Source: Patescibacteria group bacterium AH-259-L07
GTDB lineage: Bacteria; Patescibacteriota; Patescibacteriia; UBA2591; UBA6264
DNA: 33,749 nucleotides
NCBI GenBank assembly: GCA_027718005.1
Contig: JALLOP010000004.1
Location: 1 to 33,749 of the forward strand
Reading direction: 5' to 3'
Shown here: piece by piece, positions 1 through 9,700 of the stretch
Numbering within the stretch: the stretch's first letter is position 1
Layout of the letters: each line of letters starts with the position of its first letter
Translations under genes and position numbers: made by a program
Notes under the pieces: model-generated
Database searches by the model: none
The model's input: only the letters and a program-made list of their open reading frames with translations
What the model was told of the DNA's origin: nothing

Positions 1-1341
1 TCACCAAATATCGTACATATTATACACAAGAGCAGGTTTAGGCAGCGGGTATCTTTTAAGGTATTCCGTAAACTTGGGCCAGTTAAAGCTTTGTTTCTGG
101 CTTCTTCGGTTCATCCATTTGAAAGTTAAGCGTAGTGTGTGATAGTAATATATTTGAATGCTCCTGCTATTCCCGCTAATGCCGTAATAGTTGTAATGGC
201 CTCTGAGTTTTGCTGATAGTATTTTCCAAATTTCTTCTGCCTTTACCATATTTCTGATTGCTTTTAGCCATTGATTTAATTCTTTAAGCTTCTTTCTCAT
301 CCTTTTATGGCTTGTCTTTGCTCTGATTAAGAAATTTCCTTTTCTTGATTTGGTGCAGTAATGCGTTAATCCTAAGAAGTCAAATGTATCTGGTTTTCTT
401 TTGCCCCTGTTTCTACTGTTTTCTTGAGCGTATCTGCCAAATTCAATGATTCTTTCCTTAGATAGTTTTAGATTAAACTTTTGTAATCGTTCTTTTAAGT
501 CTTTGAGTATTTGTTCTGCTTCTTGCTTGGTTTGAGCTCCAATAATGAAATCATCAGCATATCTGATTATTTCTGTATATCCTTTTATTTGTTTGGTTTC
601 TCTTGTTTCAAACCAGAGGTCAAGGACATAATGGAGATAGATATTTGCTAACATAGGACTGAGTACTCCTCCTTGTGGCGTTCCTTTATCCACCTCATAG
701 TATTTTCCTTGCTCCATTACTCCTGCTTTAAGGAATTTAATGATAATGCTTCTGAAGTTTGGGTCTTTTATCTTTTGGTTTAAACATTTTATGAGCCAGT
801 GGTGGTCAACATTGTCAAAGAATTCTTTTATGTCCACATCTATTATCCAATTCACTGGTTTAGTCATTATCATTCTATACACTGCTTTCAAAGCTTGATG
901 ACAATTTTTGTTGGGTCTGAAGCCGTACGAGAAGTTTAGGAAATGCGGTTCAAAAATCGCTTCCAGTATTTTCTTTATGCCCAATTGGATTGTTTTATCT
1001 ATGACCGTTGGTATGCCTAGTGGTCTGTGCTTGTTTCCTGATTTTGGTATATATACTCGTCTGACTGGTTTTGGCTTGTATTTCTTGGCTTTCATCTTGG
1101 CTACTGTTTGTGCTATTTCTTGTTTAATGATTTCATCTGTATAGTGCTCTGCGCGTTTTCCGTCTATGCCCGCTGCTTTATTCTTGTTTAGTTCTTGAAA
1201 GCAATCTATGAGATACGGCACATTCAGTAAGTGAGCCAGTGATATGAACTTCTCTTGTGGTCTATGTATCGACCTTTTGGTGATAAGGGTAAGTTTTGTC
1301 GCTGTACTATTTTCCATTTCTGTGTATGGCACTTGTTTCAT
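1..1341 (-). CDS. ltrA: Group II intron reverse transcriptase/maturase
   Basis: This is a multifunctional intron-encoded protein that splices its own group II intron and copies it into DNA. Reverse transcriptase motifs are visible in order: GIDG, PKSGNKHRPLGIPT, a DVDIKEFFDNVDH block with catalytic Asp, KGTPQGGVLSP, and the YADD active site, followed by FDFLGLTHY and a basic maturase (domain X) region. The protein ends at NMYDIW with no HNH endonuclease domain, so retrohoming by nicking at the replication fork is likely; that is inferred from the family. The ORF track starts at a TTG (1383). I prefer the ATG at 1341 because AGGGGA lies a few bases upstream, giving about 446 aa. The stop codon is the first three bases of the window, so the intron 3' end (domains V/VI) lies outside. 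The sequence does not let me assign the intron class. Confidence 0.93.
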   Translation of the reverse strand: MKQVPYTEMENSTATKLTLITKRSIHRPQEKFISLAHLLNVPYLIDCFQELNKNKAAGIDGKRAEHYTDEIIKQEIAQTVAKMKAKKYKPKPVRRVYIPKSGNKHRPLGIPTVIDKTIQLGIKKILEAIFEPHFLNFSYGFRPNKNCHQALKAVYRMIMTKPVNWIIDVDIKEFFDNVDHHWLIKCLNQKIKDPNFRSIIIKFLKAGVMEQGKYYEVDKGTPQGGVLSPMLANIYLHYVLDLWFETRETKQIKGYTEIIRYADDFIIGAQTKQEAEQILKDLKERLQKFNLKLSKERIIEFGRYAQENSRNRGKRKPDTFDFLGLTHYCTKSRKGNFLIRAKTSHKRMRKKLKELNQWLKAIRNMVKAEEIWKILSAKLRGHYNYYGISGNSRSIQIYYYHTLRLTFKWMNRRSQKQSFNWPKFTEYLKRYPLPKPALVYNMYDIW

Positions 1342-1840
1342 ACTTCCCCTAGATATTACCGACAGCTCCTTCCCCGTGCTCAACCCATTACAGGCAAACG
1401 TTGGGTACTATGAACTGCTCAGACTCCTGCATATGTCTTTAGCCCCGCCCTTGCCTCTTCAGCTTGTTTAGGGTTACCCTTTATTAGGGAAACATACGCA
1501 GGTCTCCCAAGTTCCTTACATATCCTTTCCACATCTTGCCGCGGCCTGAGACCCCGACAGAGTTGTACTAAGCTCACCATTAACGCTTGGCACAATATTG
1601 TCTTCCCACATATGAACAAGGTTGACCTCTGTGGTAGAAAATTTTTCGTGGCTTAAAGCCTTCACTTGCGTTGCGGCCTGATATTTCCCTTTCCTCGGCT
1701 ATGCCCAGATTGTCGCCATTTCTGGACACGAGGTTTGGTTCAGTCCTGATGGTTAGTCTTTGGACTGGTTGGACTTTAACCAACTGGATACGTAAAGCTT
1801 ATCTTGGCGCTTCTCATATCCCTTTTTATTTAATTATACC
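1..1840 (-). mobile_element. Group II intron (3' end outside window)
   Basis: The 450-500 bases upstream of the RT have no good coding frame but hold the structured, moderately GC-rich sequence expected of intron domain I. An example is a stem made by CAGTTGGTT and AACCAG around AAAGTCC on the minus strand near 1780. The 5' boundary is not resolved; I place it near 1820-1840, where AT-rich sequence gives way to a GCGCCAAGATAAGC segment. The intron lies in the same orientation as, and just downstream of, the terminator hairpin at 1864-1890 that closes the TrlF transcript. Confidence 0.75.
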
Positions 1841-1863
1841 AAGTTTTCTGAGTTTACCAACCC

Positions 1864-1890
1864 AAAAAAGCGAGGAATTGCCTCGCTCTT
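1864..1890 (-). terminator. Rho-independent terminator of the TrlF gene
   Basis: On the minus strand a 7-bp stem AGCGAGG/CCTCGCT with a 5-base loop is followed by TTTTTT. It lies about 220 bases past the TrlF stop codon and just before the group II intron. Confidence 0.75.
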
Positions 1891-2111
1891 TAAGCTATAG
1901 CCCAAACGTTCTCCAATTGGAACCAATTGGTAGAAATGCTTAGACTATGGAATGTTGCTGTTGAGGAATATAAGGGAAAAATAATTGTTTAGCATTCTAA
2001 GTCAATTCAGAACCAACGGTTTAAGGGTAAAAATGGCGACTCTAGGGGTATTTTACGGACGAAAACGGGTCGGTTTCAAACAAGTCTGAAATGTCTTTAC
2101 CAAATTTCTTT
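1891..2111. other. Intergenic spacer, no gene seen
   Basis: No convincing ORF or RNA gene was found. The only structure is a doubled self-complementary word, CCAATTGG-AA-CCAATTGG near 1914-1931, inside a longer imperfect palindrome. The stretch probably forms the 3' untranslated region of the TrlF transcript. Confidence 0.4.
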
Positions 2112-4724
2112 TTATAAATTGCCTTGTATTCCTTTAAAGCTTTCTCGAAAATCATTTTTTATATATTTAGTGTCTCTAATTGTGAATGCTGGCATCGTTC
2201 CCTCTAATACATCCACAACTCTTTTGTTGGTAGCGGGGTTCTCAATACTGCCAGAAGAATATCTTATTTCATTTACCCTTTTGTTCATGCTTGCAGATAT
2301 AATTTGCTCTGCATCACACACAACGGCTAAATTCGGATTGTGAGTAACTATGATTAATTGTCTTTTTTGTTTCGCTCTTTTTATATATGGTACTAACAAT
2401 TCATAAACAGATTCATTGTCTAGATTTTCTTCAGGTTGATCCATAATCAACGGAATATCGCCTTTATCAATCAACAGATAAAAAATAAGTAATAAAGTAC
2501 CTTTTTCTCCTGGGGAAAATTCATTATCATTTAAATCTTTGCCATTGAATAGAAGTTTATATTTAACATCCAGATAACCAAACCCGAATACAAAGTCGTA
2601 AAACTCTATGTTTTTTTCATCACCCCCCTTAAGCTGATCCTTTATAACATTTGAGGTTGGCGGATTATTTGTTTTGTCTTCTTCTAAATGTTCTATCAAT
2701 TCTTGAGTAAAATCTTCAGTTTCTTTTTCTTGGATAAAATCATACTTCACTATAATGTCATTTAGAATTTTTTTACCTTTATCAATAAATTGAAAACTAC
2801 CATCTCTATTTTGATTTATATGCCCCAAGAACTGTTCACTAAATCCTTGCCTATCAAATACGATACCTACATCAAAGCTTAAGATACTTTTTACTCTTTT
2901 TTGTGCTTCTTTTTCTCTTGCTATAAATTGAGTCAGTGGATAATAGATTTCTTTATAAAAGGAAATCTTTTTCTCTAATTCTTGAAATAAAGTTCTCGCC
3001 TTATCGCTTCTTTTCTTTTTCAACTCTTTTAAATCTGTTACGAGAAACTTTTGTACATATTTAATTTCCGCCTCAATAGACTTAATCGTTTCTAGACTTC
3101 CATCATCTTTTTTGCCTATAATTTTTTTCTTCTGATTTTCATAATCTTCTTTCCTTTTCTTATACTCCTCGTATAGTTTTTGATCTGCATCAAGGGTTTT
3201 CGTGATTTTATCTCTCTTGTCCTGTAAGCTACTTTTTTTAGCAGATAAACCCACTTTCTCATCTGGGCTGTATATATTAAGTTTTTCTAAAAGATTATTC
3301 TTTTGCCTGGTCAAAGCTGTTTTTTTCTTTATGATCGATGATTTGTTTAATTTAATTTTAATAATCTTATTTAAGTCCAAAGATAATAATCTTGCATCAT
3401 CAGTAAATTTACTGATTACTGCTTCAAATTTCTCAAGTAATTCATCAATACTGCTTTCTATTTTTTGTATCTTAACAAGTTTATCTTCAATATCTTTCAG
3501 GTTCTCTTTTGAAGTAGATATTTCTTTGTCAACTTTGCCAAGCATCATAGTTAAGGAGTCGTATCTTTTCTGTTGTTTTTCACTTAATCTTAACGTTGGC
3601 TTTTTAACTATTTTAGGTTTAGATAAGCTCTTTAGTTGTCGTTGTTTATCGGCAAGCTTCTTTTTTAATTGCTTAACATAAGTATCGTTATTCTTACTTT
3701 CTAAATTTACAACTTTTACATTAATGTCGTGTATAGTATTTCTAATTTTAGTTATATTACCATCAATTACCTCTGTCTTTATCTTGACTAAATCGGCTAA
3801 ATTATTAGTTCCTAATCTATTTTCATCTGGGACATAAGAGTAAATAACCTTATCAATTTCTTGCTGGAACTTAACGCTCACACCATCCTCGTTACAAATA
3901 GTCTCTACATATTTTTGTGGTAAATATGCGACCTCTTCAACTTCTGTTTGTACAACCTCGCTGTCTAAATTAGCCTTGGTTTCTTTTTTATCCAGCCACC
4001 TTAAAGTAGCTTGGTAATTTTTAGCCAATCCTTTTTTGCGAAATTTCTTCGTTGTTAAGAAAGAATAGTCGTCGGGATTAATCTTACTTCTTCCCAAAAG
4101 GCTTACAATATCTGTAAAGGCACTTTTGCCACTCCCTTTTCTTCCTATGACAGCAACTAGACCACTATTGAGTGGTAGTTCATCGTTAAACCACGATGGC
4201 GAAGCTCCATGGTTAACGTTGCTGATTTTAATTGAATCAACGTACTTTGACCTATTTTTTTCAATTTCAGAAATCTTCAGAGGTAATGTGCCAATATAAA
4301 CCCTGTCTTCAGGTTCATTGACTATCTGTTTAAAGCCCTGGAATGTAGTATCTGCTTTTATCCAAGTTATCTTACCATTCGGAAATTTGCCATATTCAGA
4401 ATACTTATGTGCATCACTACCAGATATAACTGGTTTTGGATATCCTCCGAGAGTCTTCTGAAAGTTTTTTATGAACTTTTTATTTTTTTTTGTTTTTCTG
4501 CCTAAAAATAAATCTATGGAATCATCGTTTCTAGATTCAAATATATGAGCAGATTGCATAAAATAATTATCTGCGTAAGGTTGATTCTCCCATTTAAGTT
4601 TTTTTAAGCCATCGCTTGTATCATAGGGCATTATGATGTATGCGGTTCCTTCTGGAACAGAGAGTAAAGCTTCCTTGAGTGATTCCTTGGTAACCTCAAT
4701 CGTCTTTGACCCCAATTGTAACAA
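2112..4724 (-). CDS. TrlF-type PHP/SMC-like ATPase, C-terminal part (frameshifted)
   Basis: This is the larger part of a gene split by a one-base frameshift near 4725. Its start carries the end of a PHP phosphoesterase domain, including the metal-binding motif GSDAHK near residue 105. Then come Walker A (GRKGSGKS, about residue 195), a long charged coiled coil (about 300-620), an ABC-type signature region (FSPGEKGT), Walker B (LIMDQPEENLD, about 760) and an H-loop (THNPNLA). This SMC/Rad50-like order with an N-terminal PHP domain matches the TrlF family of AAA-like ATPases, whose exact role I cannot state; a nucleic-acid or defence function is an inference. The apparent TTG start is not a real start, because a one-base shift joins it smoothly to the upstream ORF. 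A terminator and a group II intron lie downstream. Confidence 0.85.
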   Translation of the reverse strand: MLQLGSKTIEVTKESLKEALLSVPEGTAYIIMPYDTSDGLKKLKWENQPYADNYFMQSAHIFESRNDDSIDLFLGRKTKKNKKFIKNFQKTLGGYPKPVISGSDAHKYSEYGKFPNGKITWIKADTTFQGFKQIVNEPEDRVYIGTLPLKISEIEKNRSKYVDSIKISNVNHGASPSWFNDELPLNSGLVAVIGRKGSGKSAFTDIVSLLGRSKINPDDYSFLTTKKFRKKGLAKNYQATLRWLDKKETKANLDSEVVQTEVEEVAYLPQKYVETICNEDGVSVKFQQEIDKVIYSYVPDENRLGTNNLADLVKIKTEVIDGNITKIRNTIHDINVKVVNLESKNNDTYVKQLKKKLADKQRQLKSLSKPKIVKKPTLRLSEKQQKRYDSLTMMLGKVDKEISTSKENLKDIEDKLVKIQKIESSIDELLEKFEAVISKFTDDARLLSLDLNKIIKIKLNKSSIIKKKTALTRQKNNLLEKLNIYSPDEKVGLSAKKSSLQDKRDKITKTLDADQKLYEEYKKRKEDYENQKKKIIGKKDDGSLETIKSIEAEIKYVQKFLVTDLKELKKKRSDKARTLFQELEKKISFYKEIYYPLTQFIAREKEAQKRVKSILSFDVGIVFDRQGFSEQFLGHINQNRDGSFQFIDKGKKILNDIIVKYDFIQEKETEDFTQELIEHLEEDKTNNPPTSNVIKDQLKGGDEKNIEFYDFVFGFGYLDVKYKLLFNGKDLNDNEFSPGEKGTLLLIFYLLIDKGDIPLIMDQPEENLDNESVYELLVPYIKRAKQKRQLIIVTHNPNLAVVCDAEQIISASMNKRVNEIRYSSGSIENPATNKRVVDVLEGTMPAFTIRDTKYIKNDFRESFKGIQGNL

Positions 4725-5230
4725 ATCCCCTCATCGTCTAGATTATTTGGGGAGTCAAACCCATGTTTTTTCGCTTTGCTATCATCTAAACTTTTTGCAA
4801 AAGATATTATGGCTTCATCTGACAATACCTTGTTACTAAGGCTTGCAACTTTTAACTTTGATTTAAAATCAATCAAGGTTTGCTTGGAGAGTTTGTCAGA
4901 CAAAATCACCTGTATATTTAGTCTATAATTTACTGGAGCTTCAATCCTTAACTCCATTCCAGGGAATACAGCCTTACTCAAATTTATTTTATACTTATCT
5001 AAATACTCTCGAAAAGCTATATATCCATCAAATGTCCAGTAATCCATTATGGCGAAAGCGGCTACGTTACTATTTTTGATTGCCTTTTCCATATCTTCCA
5101 TTGTTCTCCCCTTCTCATTATCATTCATATTTATTAAGCGTTTCCCTCCTTTCCAATAAAAAGAGGCGGGTGTATGAATATGTAAATCCCACATTCTCCA
5201 TTCAGAACCTCTCTCAAAATTAGTTGACAT
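4631..5230 (-). CDS. TrlF-type protein, N-terminal PHP part (frameshifted)
   Basis: This is the 5' portion of the same gene as the ORF ending at 2112. It starts at ATG 5230 and carries the first PHP metal-binding motif, WDLHIHTPAS, at residues 14-23, then a typical alpha/beta PHP core. Family similarity ends around NNLDDEG (about residue 168). After that the frame runs into about 30 residues of nonsense that overlap the downstream ORF. Adding one base to the GGGG run at about 4724-4730 gives an uninterrupted protein of roughly 1040 aa. Options are a true pseudogene, an assembly error in a homopolymer, or, less likely, recoding. Confidence 0.8.
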   Translation of the reverse strand: MSTNFERGSEWRMWDLHIHTPASFYWKGGKRLINMNDNEKGRTMEDMEKAIKNSNVAAFAIMDYWTFDGYIAFREYLDKYKINLSKAVFPGMELRIEAPVNYRLNIQVILSDKLSKQTLIDFKSKLKVASLSNKVLSDEAIISFAKSLDDSKAKKHGFDSPNNLDDEGICYNWGQRRLRLPRNHSRKLYSLFQKEPHTS

Positions 5231-5334
5231 AATTTTTTATAAATTATCTTCTTAGTTCTTCTTTTCTTGTTTCATAATAAAGAGATAGATCTTTGTTTAT
5301 CCAATCGAGTCGTAATAATCCTTTGTAATTTTTT

Positions 5335-5556
5335 TTATTCCCCATCTTCTTTAAAATCCAATATTAATGCCGTTAAAAACATTAACGGCCACATAAGCAT
5401 AGCTGTTCTTCCGTATAGGATTATATTTCTTTCTTTTTTCTTTTTAACGCTTTCAGATTTTGTTTTCTTACTTGAATAAAAACTCAACCACGCTGCTACA
5501 CTAAAAAGAATAAACAACGCGGGATATATTAAAAAGATAAATATATTTATATTCAT
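5335..5556 (-). CDS. Small membrane protein, unknown
   Basis: This 73-aa protein has two hydrophobic helices (about residues 4-25 and 48-66) separated by a Lys-rich loop (KKTKSESVKKKKER), so it is probably an inner-membrane hairpin with the basic loop in the cytoplasm. I do not recognise a family. It lies between the CPBP protease group and the TrlF gene on the same strand, and could be part of either group. There is no shadowing gene on the other strand, and the ATG start and composition look coding. It could still be a chance ORF in AT-rich DNA. Confidence 0.5.
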   Translation of the reverse strand: MNINIFIFLIYPALFILFSVAAWLSFYSSKKTKSESVKKKKERNIILYGRTAMLMWPLMFLTALILDFKEDGE

Positions 5557-5584
5557 AGATATCCAGAAATAATAGATAGCAACA

Positions 5585-5809
5585 TTATCTAAATTTTATA
5601 ATACCGAAAAAAATTAAAGCACCTACTATAATTAGAAATATTCCCACGAGTGTCAAACCTATTTCAAGATAGTGTTTACCATAGTGTAAACGGAAAATTT
5701 TATAATAAAAATTTGCGGTAAACCTAGCTGCCCATTTTCTAAATATAACCATACACAGCCCCAAAGCTACAAAAAATATCGAAAAAATAGTTGATCCAAA
5801 AAAATTCAT
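5585..5809 (-). CDS. Small membrane protein, unknown
   Basis: This 74-aa protein has two predicted membrane helices (about 5-22 and 50-70) around a basic, aromatic middle (RKWAARFTANFYYKIFR). It starts at ATG 5809 and is 28 bases upstream of the next small membrane gene, so the two may be co-transcribed. It lies about 160 bases downstream of the CPBP protease gene. No family was recognised. The arrangement RHS, CPBP, two small membrane proteins resembles the tail of a toxin/immunity locus, but that is inference. Confidence 0.5.
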   Translation of the reverse strand: MNFFGSTIFSIFFVALGLCMVIFRKWAARFTANFYYKIFRLHYGKHYLEIGLTLVGIFLIIVGALIFFGIIKFR

Positions 5810-5973
5810 AAATTTTATTATTAAAATTCTTATTATTTAGTGGGTGGAGGTCTGCTAAGCTCGAAGGTTCATCCTATTATCTCGCTAAACTTATCGAACA
5901 GACGATTTGATGTTTCTCAAACATAGATGATTGTCAAAGAACCGCCAGCAGGAGCTCCTACACCAAATAAATA

Positions 5974-6729
5974 TTAAAAATAAACTGCTGTCAAAGTCAT
6001 CCCGAGATTAATTAAATAATGAATAAATATAGAATACTTTATGTTTTTAAATCTTAAATATATATAACCAAGCACTAGTCCTATAGAAAAAAACATTCTA
6101 AAGCCATGCAATATATTAGACGGTGAGAAAAAATTAAAAATATCAGTAATACTATTGGGCGCGGCCGGCAAGTGAAATAAGGCAAAAAGGACAGAGCTCA
6201 TTAATAAAACGGGCCATGCATTTATCTTCCAAACGCCTTTCCCGTAAAAGGCATCTAAACCCAATCTTATTAATACGCCCCTAAAAAATATTTCCTCAAA
6301 AAAAGGGCCCAAGGATATAGCTATAATGGTCGGGAAATAGTAAGGCTTAAAGAAAAGGATAGGAACCAAATGAAATATTTTTTGAAAAACTAAATTTAAA
6401 AGTATATAAATACCAAAAAGAATAAATGGTAAAGCGACATAACTCCAAAGCCCCCCTTTAAAACCGATATATGACAGAACTTCTTTTGGTTTTCTCTTGA
6501 AAAGAAGAAAGGGTAGAAGAAGAAAGATTATTGGCAAAAAACCGATGAAATATATAGCTATTATAAATCCCGCTATTCTTATTCCCGTAGGCATCGGTAA
6601 AGAATTGGCAATAAAAGTATTTATATAATATCCTCCAGAAACATAAAAAATTATATTAAATACTGCAAAGGCACTAACTAACAATAGTTTCTGCTTGCCT
6701 GACAAATTTCTTGCCTTCTCAAAAAACAT
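5974..6729 (-). CDS. CPBP family intramembrane metalloprotease
   Basis: This is a 251-aa polytopic membrane protein with the three CPBP (Abi/CAAX protease and bacteriocin-processing) motifs: EEIFFRG (EExxxR) near residue 145, FALFH (FxxxH) near 185, and a late HYLIN (HxxxN) near 240. These residues bind zinc and form a glutamic protease-like site in the membrane in characterised relatives such as Rce1. About seven hydrophobic segments are visible. The gene begins only three bases after the RHS stop codon, so it is translated from the same transcript. CPBP proteins are known as bacteriocin immunity or maturation factors in Gram-positive bacteria. Here it may protect the cell from the RHS tip or process the RHS protein. 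Confidence 0.88.
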   Translation of the reverse strand: MFFEKARNLSGKQKLLLVSAFAVFNIIFYVSGGYYINTFIANSLPMPTGIRIAGFIIAIYFIGFLPIIFLLLPFLLFKRKPKEVLSYIGFKGGLWSYVALPFILFGIYILLNLVFQKIFHLVPILFFKPYYFPTIIAISLGPFFEEIFFRGVLIRLGLDAFYGKGVWKINAWPVLLMSSVLFALFHLPAAPNSITDIFNFFSPSNILHGFRMFFSIGLVLGYIYLRFKNIKYSIFIHYLINLGMTLTAVYF

Positions 6730-6732
6730 AAC

Positions 6733-9700
6733 TTACTTTACTCTTTCAATCTCCATAATGTTTATTGCCGCGACACTGGCAGGAGTAACAAAAGATGGTA
6801 AGAATTTATATGTACCCTCCATGAATTTTAAAAGAACCCTTATGATAGGCAACCTACTCACTTTCTCATATTCAAATACGGCATCAGGTATAAACCCTCC
6901 AACTTTCTCCATAATCAATTCTCCTATTACTTTATTGGTAGGGTCTGCAATATATTCCTCAATTAACGGCCGGATCTCGAGATAAGTAGCAAAATCTGCC
7001 TGTTTAATTCTTAAAATTGCATCAAAAACTACGGATTGGACATTATATTCACTTATTTGGTACTCATAATAGATATTGATGCCTGCCTCTATAAAAAACC
7101 GCGCTGTTTCTGCTGCTAATACCGTTCCGATAATCCCAATTTTTCCGCTTGGATCAACTTGATTTGCTGGATTATTTGTTACATACAAATATCTATTTGA
7201 AGTTTGGGGCATATCCGGAAAGCCTCGAAACACATCCCTCCCTGTAAACCTCCCTACCTCTGGATCATAGTATCGGGCACGGTAGTAGTATAAACCTGTT
7301 TCTTTGTCATATTCTCTTCCTGTAAACGTATACGGTTGTTTAATTCTGTCTTGCTGATCTTTAAGGTTCCCGAATGAATCGTACTCATATCTCTGAATAA
7401 TCCGTCCCCTGTCATCACTTAAACCAACAACACTGCCTAGGCCATCAAACAAATAATACGATGTTCTTTGTTTCTGGGTTATAGCCAACGGTTCATCAAT
7501 CCCAGGACCATGAATAAATGAAGAAATTTTCCGACCTTTATTGTCGTAAATAGCCAATATATCTTCATTATCATAAAGATATTGTTCAACTCTTACTTCT
7601 TTTTCATTTTCGTCATCTTCGTCCTCGTTGTCATTCTCGTCCTCATCCTCTTCTTCTCCCTCTATTTCCTCAACCCGTTTTTCTATGCGTCGGCCAAAGG
7701 GATCATACAAGAAAATGATGGTTTTTTGCTCTTCAAGTTCTTCATCTTCAAATTCTTGAATAATTACCTGAACCAACCGATTTTCTGGATCATAGCTGAA
7801 CGTAGTAAGTTTTTTCTCCTCCTCTTCAAATTTTTCTTTTATTATAACATTCCCATTAAGATCATATTGAAGCGTGACATCTTTGAATTGTAATAATTCA
7901 TTTGCGGTATTATAGGTATAGGTTTGTTTTTTCGGCCCGGCTAAGCGGTTGCCAACCGGGTCATACACATAATTCTCAACAGGTTTTGGTTTGTGTTCGT
8001 CATCATCATCTTCGTCATCATCTGCCTTTGCTTCCAATGCTTTCAGTAAACGGGATAGCGCATCATATTGATAATTCGTGCTCTTTTTCAGTTCTTGTTT
8101 TGAGAGGCGGTTGCCTAATTGGTCGTAAGTATATGAAAATTGAGAAATAGGTCTATGGCGAGCGTTTTCAGTGTGCAAATCTAATAATCTATCCGCAGAA
8201 TCATAGGTATAAGCAGTAGTTAAAGCATTTGGTAGAGATAACCTGATCCTTCGCGAAAGACTGTCATAAGTAAAAAGGTAGTTTTGTGCTTGCGGATCAG
8301 TAATTTTAATAAGTCGATTTAAGGGGTCATATTTATAGGTAGTGGAAAGGTCCTGTGGATCAGTTAATGAATTGCGATTACCAAGATCATCATAGGTATA
8401 TGCAATCGTGCCAAATCGTGAATCATCAACACTGGTTGCTCGATTTAATGTATCGTACTCATAGGTATAGGTAACATTTTGGTTCTGGGCTGTAATAATA
8501 TTGCCATTTTCATCATAGGTAAATGACGTAACTGAACTATCAGGAAATGTTTTTTGCACTAAACGATTATTCGCGTCGTATTGATACGCAATGATTTCGC
8601 CCTTACCATTGGTAAAACTTACTACATTGCCAATACCATCATAGGTATACGAAATCGTTTTACTTTCGGAATCAATAGTTTGAGTCAAGCGATTTAATGA
8701 ATCATAGGCGTACGTGGTAGTATGATTATTCGCATCAAGGATCGCAATGCGATTATCAAGTGCATCGTATTGATAGGTCGTTATACTTTCTAACGCATCC
8801 TCAGCACTACTAAGATTATTTTTCTCATCATAAGAATATAGTGTTAGATTACCCTTGGCATCAGTTATGGTAATAGGGTTGCCAACGCTATCATATACAA
8901 AACTAGTTTGATTATCTAATGGATCAATAACTTGAGTAAGTCTGCCTACTTCATCATAGTCTGAAAAAGCAGTATTGGCTTGCGCGTCAGTAATGGTAAT
9001 AAGGCGGCTTACAATATCATAATCAAAGGTTGTAGTATTACTCAAGGCATCCGTAATAGCCTCAAGATTACCGTGTTGATCATAGGTATAACTGGTCGCG
9101 TTGTTTTTAGCATCTTGTTTCTCAATAAGCTGACCAAATTGGTCATAGATGAATATGGTTTGATTGTCTAAGGCATCACTAATTTTGATGAGATTGTTGT
9201 CTTGGTCATATGCAAATAGTGTCGTATCGCCCTTAGCATTGGTTGAAGACAACAGGTTATTGCTATCATCGTAGGTAAAGGTAAGTATATTACTCAATGG
9301 ATCAGTTATACCGGCGAGATTGCCGTTTTGATCATAGGTAAATAATGTAGTGTTTCCATTTGCATCAGTAATTGAAGTCCGATTGTTGTTCTCGTCAAAG
9401 GTAAACAGAGTTTGGTTATTTTGTGCATCAACCTGTTTGATAACGCGGAAATCCTCATCAAAATGATACTCAGTTTGATTGCCTAATGGATCAATAAATA
9501 CTGTTACCCCCACCTCAGGATCATATTGCAATGTACTTTGATTATTTTTTGCATCGAGCTGGGCAATTACTCTGCCTTGATCATCATACGTATTCGTAAC
9601 TACGGTATGGTTATTTGCATCAATAAGGGAAATAAGATTATGTCTCTCATCGTAGTTATACTGCGTTTGTACACCCGTTGGATCAGTAAAAGAAATGAGA

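Noticed and set aside
1950-2111. Possible coding remnant left of TrlF
   Set aside because: Short frames only, with several stops and no recognisable motif.
3202-3681. 159-aa hydrophobic ORF on the plus strand
   Set aside because: Antisense of the Lys-rich coiled coil of the TrlF gene, which always reads as Phe/Leu-rich.
4700-4745. Programmed -1 frameshift in the TrlF gene
   Set aside because: A -1 move would restore the frame, but the site (GAG GGG A) does not allow both tRNAs to re-pair and no conserved signal is known to me; kept as a frameshift of unknown cause.
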